NCBI GenBank assembly: GCA_017627975.1
Contig: JAGAFT010000101.1
Coordinates: 1 to 8,412 of the forward strand
Reading direction: 5' to 3'
DNA length: 8,412 nucleotides
Source: Oscillospiraceae bacterium
GTDB lineage: Bacteria; Bacillota_A; Clostridia; Oscillospirales; Oscillospiraceae
A model generated the notes under the pieces. The model searched no databases and was not told where the DNA came from. It saw only the letters and a program-made list of their open reading frames with translations. Position 1 is the stretch's first letter. Each line of letters starts with the position of its first letter. Positions 1-4,950 of the stretch are shown piece by piece. Made by a program: the position numbers and the translations under genes.

Positions 1-1031
1 GTCAGCCCGCCCAGGATGTCGTCGAATCGTTTCTTGCCCAGAAGCGCCTTCATGGCAGTGAGGCCCAGCAGCTTCCGTTCATAGGGGTCTTCGCCCGCCG
101 CTGTGACTGCGGCGGCTACAGCTTCCTCATTGGTGTACCTGGTGACGGAGCGCCCCTCCACCACTTTGAAGCCAGGGTAGTGTGTGCCTGAGACCGCCTG
201 CTGCAGCGCGTATTCTTTCACGTCTCCACCCCAAGCGATCAGTTCATCGATCCGGGGCAGGATGGCGGCGATCTCGTCGTCGGTGAGTTCGGAGGGCACC
301 TCGAAGTCATACCGGGCCATTTCCAGGTTGTACTCTGTCCGCTTCCGGCAGGTGGCCTTTGCGGTACAGAACTGGCAGTGGTCTCCGGCTTTGAACTCGC
401 CCTCGCCGTTGAAAGCCAGCTTTGCTGTGGGAGCCAGCACGTTCTCGGCCCAGCCCAGCAGGTCAGCCTTGCTCATTTCGAAGGTGGAGATGTTCTCCCG
501 TCGGGGCTGGAAGATCGTCATCCGCACGGTGCTGACATCGTAGATGCCGTCGAATGCCTCCAGCAGTCCCAGCGCGTAACACATGGTCTGCGGATTCTGT
601 GTCGCGTCCACCATGATGCCCACGCCGTATTTCAGATCGATCACATGGAGCACATCGTCGGCCACAATACATGCGTCCCCGGTGCCGAACCCTTCCGGCA
701 CCCACCTGGAGAAGTCCAGCCGCTGCTCCACCAGCACGATGGGATCAGCGCAGTGCTTCCGGGCCTCGGCCAGCTGTTCCATGACGAAGGCGCAGTAGGC
801 ATCCGTGCAGTCAGCCATCTCCTGATCGAAATACTCCAGATCCTCCGTGGGGTCTCGCGCCTTCATGCCCAGCGCCTTCTGCACCTTATAGGCCGCAAGC
901 TCGTGAGCGTCGGTGCCCTGCTGGGCATAAGGTGAAGCTCTGTCGGGGTGTGCCGCGCACAGCTTTGCGCTGGGCGGGCATTCCAGCCAACGGTGACTGG
1001 AGGATGCGGAGAGCAGTGCGTGTTTAGCCAT
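1..1031 (-). CDS. DUF2800-family phage PD-(D/E)xK nuclease with Cas4-like Fe-S cysteines (3' end cut off)
   Basis: The reading frame starts at the ATG at 1031-1029 and stays open to the window edge, giving 343 residues; family members as I remember them are somewhat longer, so only a short C-terminal part should be missing. It begins MAKHALLSASSSHRWLECPP, the typical DUF2800 opening. Visible nuclease-fold residues are D119 (in GTGDA), D132-x-K134 (in VIDLKYG) and the Q148-x3-Y152 motif, matching the RecB/Cas4 branch of PD-(D/E)xK enzymes. C18 together with C219, C222 and C228 (HCQFCTAKATC) resembles the four-cysteine 4Fe-4S site of Cas4 and AddB. Likely role: an exonuclease in phage recombination or replication, usually encoded beside DUF2815 and phage DNA polymerase. 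Its start overlaps the stop of the upstream 120-aa gene by 8 bp, implying translational coupling. Family assignment is strong; enzymatic activity is inferred. Confidence 0.9.
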   Translation of the reverse strand, partial: MAKHALLSASSSHRWLECPPSAKLCAAHPDRASPYAQQGTDAHELAAYKVQKALGMKARDPTEDLEYFDQEMADCTDAYCAFVMEQLAEARKHCADPIVLVEQRLDFSRWVPEGFGTGDACIVADDVLHVIDLKYGVGIMVDATQNPQTMCYALGLLEAFDGIYDVSTVRMTIFQPRRENISTFEMSKADLLGWAENVLAPTAKLAFNGEGEFKAGDHCQFCTAKATCRKRTEYNLEMARYDFEVPSELTDDEIAAILPRIDELIAWGGDVKEYALQQAVSGTHYPGFKVVEGRSVTRYTNEEAVAAAVTAAGEDPYERKLLGLTAMKALLGKKRFDDILGGL

Positions 1032-1386
1032 GGAGCGCCTCCGCTTCCGCGACCAGATCCGGGTACTTCGCCGGATCAATGTCCGTCAGGCTCCCGCCGT
1101 CGCTGTACTTTCTGACCAGGGCCTTGGCCTCGTTGCGGAAGCCGTTCTGGGACAGATCCGCAAGGATGGCCCGGACTTCTTCCTTCGTGTACGCCTTCGG
1201 CGCGGGCGTCTCTGTCACAGGCTCGGCCACCGGCGCGGGTTCCTCCGCAGCGGCGGGTGTATCTTCTGTAAAGCAGTCCCGCACATGGGCGGCGGCTTTC
1301 AGCAGGTTTTCCCCGCAGGTGATCAGTGTTCTTCCGACCTCGGTCATCTCATCAAGCGCCGTGGCCAGTTCGCTCATTTTGCTCAT
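1024..1386 (-). CDS. 120-aa phage hypothetical protein (acidic, Pro/Ala-rich linker plus C-terminal helical domain)
   Basis: This protein has three visible parts. Residues 1-42 form a helical segment beginning MSKMSELATALDEM. Residues 43-65 are an Ala/Pro/Glu/Thr-rich linker. The C-terminal domain at about 66-120 begins with YTKEEVRAILADLSQNGF and ends in DPAKYPDLVAEAEAL. From memory, similar small proteins sit just upstream of DUF2800 genes in Clostridia phages, often carrying a misleading 'rRNA biogenesis protein rrp5' label. The start ATG at 1386 has an AAGGGAG ribosome binding site close upstream. It overlaps the preceding 56-aa gene by 35 bp in another frame and the DUF2800 gene by 8 bp, so all three are probably co-translated. 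The function is unknown. The C-terminal part resembles a small nucleic-acid- or protein-binding module, but no catalytic motif is seen. Confidence 0.8.
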   Translation of the reverse strand: MSKMSELATALDEMTEVGRTLITCGENLLKAAAHVRDCFTEDTPAAAEEPAPVAEPVTETPAPKAYTKEEVRAILADLSQNGFRNEAKALVRKYSDGGSLTDIDPAKYPDLVAEAEALHG

Positions 1387-1522
1387 GGTTGTCTCCCTTC
1401 TGAATGACTTTCTTTGCCAGCTGCTTGGCCACCACGCTGATGGCGATCAGCACCTCGAACAGTTCCTCATCCGTCGCCTGCTCCACCGGGGCAGGCTTTT
1501 CTTCACGCATCGCATCCTGCAT
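1352..1522 (-). CDS. 56-aa small phage protein, first gene of the leftward operon
   Basis: This small gene starts at the ATG at 1522-1520 (MQDAMREEKPAPVEQ) and stops at TGA 1354-1352. An AGAGAGG ribosome binding site lies 8 bp upstream of the ATG, which decides the start; a GTG nine bases further up is not as well placed. Residues 18-42 form a predicted amphipathic helix (TDEELFEVLIAISVVAKQLA) with a basic end, followed by a charged polar tail. No signal peptide or clear membrane segment is seen; the hydrophobic run is too short and is interrupted. The last 35 bp overlap the next gene out of frame, so the downstream start sits inside this coding sequence. I recall similar short proteins containing AISVVAK upstream of the 120-aa and DUF2800 genes of related phages, which supports a real gene. 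Function unknown. Confidence 0.65.
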   Translation of the reverse strand: MQDAMREEKPAPVEQATDEELFEVLIAISVVAKQLAKKVIQKGDNHEQNERTGHGA

Positions 1523-1550
1523 CTGCAGCACCTCTCTTTCCGAAGGACTC

Positions 1551-1603
1551 TGTGTCCCTCCGTCCCCTTACGGACAGTCGGGAGTGTGGTTTTCCGGTTT
1601 TCC
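1551..1603 (+). repeat. Intergenic repeat unit, copy 1 (rightward)
   Basis: The unit has a 15-bp core CTTACGGACAGTCGG (1567-1581), an 8-bp variable spacer and the box TTTTCCGGTTTT (1590-1601). Core and box are identical, at identical spacing, to copy 3 on the other strand. The upstream flank TGTGTCCCTCCG also resembles the copy 3 flank (TGCGTCCTCCG on the minus strand). A short internal hairpin TCCGT/ACGGA (1560-1564 with 1570-1574) is possible. The long flank-to-spacer stem seen in copy 3 is only weakly retained, with several wobble pairs and mismatches, so terminator activity of this copy is doubtful. Confidence 0.75.
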
Positions 1604-1630
1604 TGAAACTTTTTTTTCGAAGCCGCCTCC

Positions 1631-1680
1631 TGTCGCCCTCAATCCCTATCGGACAGCGGGCGGGCTGTTTTTCCGGTGCC
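1631..1680 (+). repeat. Intergenic repeat unit, copy 2 (rightward, diverged)
   Basis: CGGACAG (1650-1656) is followed, at exactly the same 19-bp offset as in copy 1, by TTTTCCGGT (1669-1677), which places this copy 79 bp downstream of copy 1 in the same orientation. The flank TGTCGCCCTCAATCCC aligns loosely with the copy 1 flank. CGCCC (1634-1638) can pair with GGGCG (1658-1662), and five T follow at 1668-1672, so it could act as a weak rightward terminator-like hairpin. Confidence 0.65.
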
Positions 1681-1740
1681 GCTGCAAATTCCCTCCAGGG
1701 GCACACACGCATATAAAAGGAAGCGAAATTTTCCCGTCCC

Positions 1741-1791
1741 AAAACCGGAAAAAGCGTCCTCCGACTGTCCGTAAGGAAGCGGAGGACGCAT
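1741..1791 (-). repeat. Intergenic repeat unit, copy 3 (leftward)
   Basis: On the minus strand this copy carries the same 15-bp core (1775-1761), an 8-bp spacer and the box TTTTCCGGTTTT (1752-1741) as copy 1. It therefore forms, with copy 1, an inverted pair spanning about 240 bp. The spacer sequence differs from that of copy 1. Here it pairs fully with the upstream flank to make the hairpin annotated separately. Confidence 0.75.
1749..1789 (-). terminator. Leftward terminator-like hairpin inside repeat copy 3
   Basis: Read on the minus strand, GCGTCCTCCG (1789-1780) and CGGAGGACGC (1763-1754) form a perfect 10-bp GC-rich stem around a 16-nt loop that holds most of the repeat core. Five T follow immediately (1753-1749). 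This is the layout of an intrinsic terminator or attenuator. It lies upstream of the 56-aa gene and points towards it, so it would interrupt leftward transcripts starting to its right. The structure is clear; terminator function is inferred. Confidence 0.6.
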
Positions 1792-1827
1792 GGGCGCTCC
1801 TCACATTACAGGAAAGGAGCGAGTCCA

Positions 1828-1887
1828 ATGGGGCAAGCGACGATTCAGGAACCCGGGAATAAACACAGGTTGGAGGTACAGGCATGA
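1828..1887 (+). CDS. 19-aa leader ORF coupled to the primase gene
   Basis: This tiny ORF (MGQATIQEPGNKHRLEVQA) has a good AAAGGAG ribosome binding site at 1813-1819 with 8-bp spacing. Its TGA stop (1885-1887) overlaps the primase ATG as ATGA, the arrangement expected for translational coupling. The primase also has its own GGAGGT site inside the ORF (1872-1877). It may be a real leader peptide that tunes primase translation, or the leftover tail of a gene that once preceded the primase. It is too short for homology reasoning. Confidence 0.4.
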   Translation: MGQATIQEPGNKHRLEVQA

Positions 1888-4154
1888 AGTTGATTTTGCA
1901 GACGGCGAACATCGTCGGCGATGAGAAGAACTGCCTCTACCCGAACAGGGCGGAGGTCACCAGCGCCGAGGAGCTTCAGGAAGCCGTCAAGATGGATCAC
2001 GTATGCGCGGAGTATGACAACGACTACCGCAGCAAGGAGAACTTCCGGCAGTCCAATGTTCTCGTCATGGACTGCGACAACGACCACACGGAAAACCCGG
2101 CGGAGTGGATCACGCCGGAAAAGCTGGACGAGATGATGCCGGATATCAGCTATGCCATCGCCTTCAGCAGGCATCACATGCTGGAGAAAAACGGCAAGGC
2201 ACCCCGGCCCAAGTTCCATGTGTACTTTGAGATCGAGCCCACGCAGGACGCGGATTACTACGCGGCGCTCAAGGAAGCCATCTACCGAAAATACACCTTC
2301 TTCGATGACAACGCCCTGGATGCCGCCCGGTTCATCTTTGGCGCGGATGTGGGTGACGCCATCTGGCATGAAGGCTGGCTGACCATTGACAGCGAGGTTG
2401 AGATCGGCGCTCCCATAGAGCGGAATGATACAGGCCGCGTCGGCAACGTCATCATCGCAGGCACACGGAACAAGACCATGTCCAAGTTTGCGGGCCGGGT
2501 CATCATCCGGTACGGCAATACGGACAAGGCCCATCAGATCTTTATGGATGAGGCGGCAAAGTGTGAGCCGCCGCTGGATGACGAAGAGCTCGCTACAATC
2601 TGGGCCAGCGCCGTCCGCTGGTATGAGAAAAAGATCAGCAAACAGGACGGTTATGTGCCGCCGGATCAGTACAACTCCCAGGAATTCATGAGCCTGAAGC
2701 CAGGCGACTACTCCGACATCGGCGAAGCCAAGGTGCTGGCGCGTGAATACGGCGATGAGCTCCGGTTCACCGACAGCACGGATCTCATCCGGTACAACGG
2801 CATCTACTGGCAGGAATCCAAGCAGATGGCCATCGGGGCCATGATGGAGTTCCTCGACCTGCAGCTGCAGGACGCGAAGGATCAGGTTGCCGCGACGAAG
2901 CAGGCACTGCTGGACAGCGGTGTGTCCCAGGAGGATGTGACCGCAGGCGGCAAAACGCTGTCGAAGGCTGTGTCCGGCGACGATCAGCTGAAGCTGCTCA
3001 TGGCCTACATGTCGGCCCTGCAGTATTACGCCTTCGTCATGAAGCACCGCGATTACAAGTACGTCATGTCCAGCTTGAACCAGGCCAAGCCCCTGGTGCT
3101 GATGGACATCAACCAGCTGGATGTAAACCCGTACCTGCTGAACACACCGGAAGCTACCTACGATCTGCGTCAGGGGCTGGACGGAGCGCAGGAGCATGAT
3201 CCGCTGGATTACCTGACCAAGTGCACCAACGCATCCCCCGGCGATGCCGGAAAGGATCTGTGGCTGGATACCATCAGCCGCGTATTCTGCAACGACCCGG
3301 AACTGATCGATTATGTGCAGACCATCGTGGGCATGGCCGTCGTCGGCAAGGTGTTCTCGGAAGCCCTCATCATTTCCTACGGCGACGGCGCGAACGGCAA
3401 GTCCACCTTCTGGAACACACTTGCCCGGGTGCTGGGCAACTACAGCGGCATGATGAGCGCCGACGCGCTGACGGTTGGCTGTAAGCGGAACGTGAAGCCG
3501 GAAATGGCGGAGCTCAAGGGAAAGCGCTTGATCATTGCCGCTGAACTGGAGGAAGGCATGCGGCTGAACACCAGCACGGTGAAGCAGCTGTGTTCCACCG
3601 ACGAGATCGAGGCTGAGAAAAAGTACAAGGATCCGTTCAAGTACGTGCCCACGCACACGATGGTCTTGTACACCAACCACCTGCCCAAGGTCGGAGCCAG
3701 TGACGACGGCACATGGCGGCGGCTGATTGTGATCCCCTTCGGCGCGAAGATCCAGGGCAAAACAGACATCAAGAACTACACCGATTACCTGGTGGAGAAC
3801 GCCAGCCCCTACATCATGACCTGGGTGATCGAAGGTGCGAAGAAAGCCATCGACGCCGGATTCAAGCTGCACCCGCCCAAGTGTGTCCAGGATGCCATCA
3901 ATGCCTACCGTGAGGGCAATGACTGGCTGGGCCATTTCCTTGAGGAATGCTGTGATGTCGGCGCGGCGCTGAAGGAAAAATCCGGATCGCTGTACCAGCA
4001 GTATCGGGCCTTCAGTACCGAAAACGGCGAATACGTGCGCAGCACGACGGATTTCTATTCCGCGCTGGAAGGCGCAGGCTTTGAACGGAAGCGCCTGAAG
4101 GAAGGCCGGATGGTTTTAGGGTTGAAGCTGAAAGCCGGACAGGATTTCGCATAA
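1884..4154 (+). CDS. Phage primase-helicase (AEP-like primase + D5_N + SF3 helicase, P4/D5 type)
   Basis: This 756-aa replication protein should unwind the phage origin and lay primers. The N-terminal part looks like an archaeo-eukaryotic-type primase: motif I VMDCDND (61-67, D63 and D65), motif II KFHVYF with H112, and a likely motif III acidic cluster DDNALDAAR (141-149). A PriCT-like helical segment follows (about 185-250, GRVGNVIIAGTRNKTMSKFA onward). A D5_N-like region precedes the superfamily 3 helicase: Walker A YGDGANGKST (499-508), Walker B LIIAAELEE (549-557), motif C sensor Asn in VLYTNHLP (N598) and arginine-finger candidates R612/R613. The C-terminus (about 700-740) looks like a winged-helix module. 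The start is set by GGAGGT seven bases upstream, and the ATG overlaps the stop of a 19-aa leader ORF. All key residues are present, so it is probably active. It is the core of the rightward operon. Confidence 0.93.
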   Translation: MKLILQTANIVGDEKNCLYPNRAEVTSAEELQEAVKMDHVCAEYDNDYRSKENFRQSNVLVMDCDNDHTENPAEWITPEKLDEMMPDISYAIAFSRHHMLEKNGKAPRPKFHVYFEIEPTQDADYYAALKEAIYRKYTFFDDNALDAARFIFGADVGDAIWHEGWLTIDSEVEIGAPIERNDTGRVGNVIIAGTRNKTMSKFAGRVIIRYGNTDKAHQIFMDEAAKCEPPLDDEELATIWASAVRWYEKKISKQDGYVPPDQYNSQEFMSLKPGDYSDIGEAKVLAREYGDELRFTDSTDLIRYNGIYWQESKQMAIGAMMEFLDLQLQDAKDQVAATKQALLDSGVSQEDVTAGGKTLSKAVSGDDQLKLLMAYMSALQYYAFVMKHRDYKYVMSSLNQAKPLVLMDINQLDVNPYLLNTPEATYDLRQGLDGAQEHDPLDYLTKCTNASPGDAGKDLWLDTISRVFCNDPELIDYVQTIVGMAVVGKVFSEALIISYGDGANGKSTFWNTLARVLGNYSGMMSADALTVGCKRNVKPEMAELKGKRLIIAAELEEGMRLNTSTVKQLCSTDEIEAEKKYKDPFKYVPTHTMVLYTNHLPKVGASDDGTWRRLIVIPFGAKIQGKTDIKNYTDYLVENASPYIMTWVIEGAKKAIDAGFKLHPPKCVQDAINAYREGNDWLGHFLEECCDVGAALKEKSGSLYQQYRAFSTENGEYVRSTTDFYSALEGAGFERKRLKEGRMVLGLKLKAGQDFA

Positions 4155-4167
4155 GAACACGGCAGTG

Positions 4168-4244
4168 GTGACGGTCGATGACGGGCAAATCAGAAACTTT
4201 TTTCAGAATGACTGTGGTTGGTGTCAGTCGATGACGGTCATATC
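4168..4244 (+). repeat. Imperfect 24-bp direct repeat (two copies, 53 bp apart)
   Basis: Positions 4168-4191 and 4221-4244 match at 20 of 24 bases and share the block GTCGATGACGG. The 53-bp period is close to five helical turns, so both copies would present the same DNA face to a bound protein. The second copy contains TGACGGTCA, an interrupted palindrome. Confidence 0.65.
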
Positions 4245-4245
4245 T

Positions 4246-4302
4246 AAAAAAGTCTCTATAGGGAATTTTCAGAAAAAATCTTATATAGGGGGTTTTTGGA
4301 AA
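4246..4302 (+). repeat. 27-bp-period tandem repeat with TATAGGG
   Basis: Two adjoining imperfect copies repeat with a 27-bp period: A6, then a pyrimidine-rich stretch, TATAGGG, and TTTT-x2-GAAA. The first copy carries CTATAGGGAATTTTCAGAAA and the second ATATAGGGGGTTTTTGGAAA. The A/T-rich repeat sits between the TGACGGTC motifs and could be the easily melted part of an origin. Its last GGG-rich part could be mistaken for a ribosome binding site. Confidence 0.6.
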
Positions 4303-4346
4303 TGACCAGCATCGACCGTCACCCTCGCCCGGAAAGGTACGATTTG

Positions 4347-4649
4347 ATGAGAGAAAAGACTGTGGAACAGAAACTGGTGAAGGCCGTGAAAAACCGGGGC
4401 GGCATCTGTCCAAAACTGGTGTGTCCGGGATTTGATGGAATGCCCGACCGCCTGGTCTTATTGCCTGATGGGAAGGTTGGCTTTGTGGAGGTGAAGGCTC
4501 CCGGCGAAAAGCCCAGACCGCTGCAGGTATCCCGGCACAATCTCCTGAGGAGCCTGGGCCTTCAGGTTTTCACTCTGGACGACATAACCGCCATCCCGCG
4601 CATGCTGGATGAGATCGGAGGCAAGCATGACAATCCTTCTAACGGATAA
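4347..4649 (+). CDS. Stand-alone VRR-NUC domain nuclease
   Basis: This 100-aa protein is essentially one VRR-NUC domain, a PD-(D/E)xK nuclease found alone in many phages and at the C-terminus of eukaryotic FAN1. Visible motifs are E7 in the first helix (MREKTVEQKL), GMPDR with D34, E48-x-K50 in FVEVKAP, and Q60 in RPLQ. These are the expected metal-binding and catalytic residues, so it should cleave branched or structured DNA. I chose the ATG at 4347 because GGAAAGG lies 9 bp upstream and relatives start MREK. Upstream in-frame ATG (4302) or TTG (4296) starts would place the 14-bp repeat inside the gene. The next gene overlaps its end by 23 bp. It probably acts on replication or recombination intermediates together with the downstream helicase. 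Confidence 0.9.
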   Translation: MREKTVEQKLVKAVKNRGGICPKLVCPGFDGMPDRLVLLPDGKVGFVEVKAPGEKPRPLQVSRHNLLRSLGLQVFTLDDITAIPRMLDEIGGKHDNPSNG

Positions 4650-4950
4650 AAAGGTCGCAACGATTCTGGAGCCGCGGCACATGCTGGAACTGGTGGATGA
4701 GTACATGGGCACGGACGCCCGCATGTGGTTTGAGGATTATCTCGCCGAGGCTGACAGCCAGACTGCGGATGTGACCGCAATGGAAACCTACTATGAAAAG
4801 CAGATTGAGCATTATCACCAGGTGATTCGGGAACTCCGCGCACACGCGGAAAAGCTGGCCGGGCTGATCCGGGAAAAGGAACTGAACCGGACAGCCATCT
4901 CCCATGAAGCCGGGCAGATCGGTGTGATTACAGGGAGGGAGCTGCGATGA
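4627..4950 (+). CDS. 107-aa hypothetical helical protein between nuclease and helicase
   Basis: The start at 4627 (MTILLTDKKVATILEP) is chosen over an in-frame ATG at 4609 because GGAGG lies five bases upstream. Residues from about 10 to 45 are acidic and mixed. Residues of about 50-90 form a long charged helix that looks like a coiled coil (ETYYEKQIEHYHQVIRELRA), ending in a short ITGREL tail. No enzymatic motif, signal peptide or membrane segment is seen. It overlaps the VRR-NUC gene by 23 bp, and its stop overlaps the helicase start as ATGA. That tight linkage suggests production in step with both, perhaps as a bridging or accessory subunit. I do not recognise a named family; this functional idea comes from context only. 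Confidence 0.75.
   Translation: MTILLTDKKVATILEPRHMLELVDEYMGTDARMWFEDYLAEADSQTADVTAMETYYEKQIEHYHQVIRELRAHAEKLAGLIREKELNRTAISHEAGQIGVITGRELR

Larger units (their letters stand above)
1523..1827. other. Divergent intergenic control region
   Basis: These 305 bp separate the leftward DUF2800 operon from the rightward primase operon, so both operons' promoters should lie here. The region is dominated by three related repeat copies, annotated separately. An AT-rich patch at 1711-1735 contains TATAAA (1712-1717), a possible -10 box for rightward transcription, but no convincing TTGACA-like box lies 17 bp upstream. A run of eight T at 1610-1617 lies between copies 1 and 2. No convincing protein gene was found on either strand; short ORFs across the region lack ribosome binding sites and are built out of the repeats. 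Confidence 0.6.
4167..4323. repeat. 14-bp inverted repeat flanking the AT-rich core
   Basis: GGTGACGGTCGATG (4167-4180) and CATCGACCGTCACC (4310-4323) are exact reverse complements, separated by 129 bp of mostly A/T-rich sequence. They could be paired protein binding sites or the closing stem of a long RNA structure. The right arm ends 23 bp before the preferred VRR-NUC start codon. Confidence 0.75.
4155..4346. other. AT-rich repeat-bearing gap after the primase (candidate origin or control site)
   Basis: This 192-bp gap is much richer in A and T than its GC-rich surroundings. TGACGGTC occurs twice on the plus strand (4169-4176, 4232-4239) and once on the minus strand (4321-4314). A 14-bp perfect inverted repeat and two sets of imperfect direct repeats, annotated separately, surround the A/T core at about 4187-4302. 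Iteron-like repeats beside an AT-rich stretch, next to the primase-helicase gene, are what a phage replication origin would look like. A binding site for a regulator, or an RNA structure controlling the VRR-NUC gene, is the alternative. No protein gene is seen in it. Confidence 0.5.

Noticed and set aside
378..935. A 185-codon plus-strand frame opposite the DUF2800 gene
   Set aside because: The minus strand encodes the DUF2800 nuclease across this interval with conserved motifs. The plus frame is a shadow.
1551..1791. A short CRISPR array
   Set aside because: The three repeat copies are in mixed orientation, are unevenly spaced (79 and about 100 bp) and have diverged. No cas gene is nearby; the DUF2800 nuclease only resembles Cas4 in its fold.
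1404..1862. A 152-codon plus-strand frame across the divergent intergenic region
   Set aside because: It reads through all three repeat copies, antisense to the 56-aa gene, and has no ribosome binding site. Its composition is Pro/Ser/Arg-rich and low in complexity.
1845..3935. A 696-codon open frame on the minus strand opposite the primase gene
   Set aside because: It is the antisense shadow of a GC-rich gene whose plus-strand product has all primase and helicase motifs. The antisense product is His/Val/Leu-rich with no recognisable domain.
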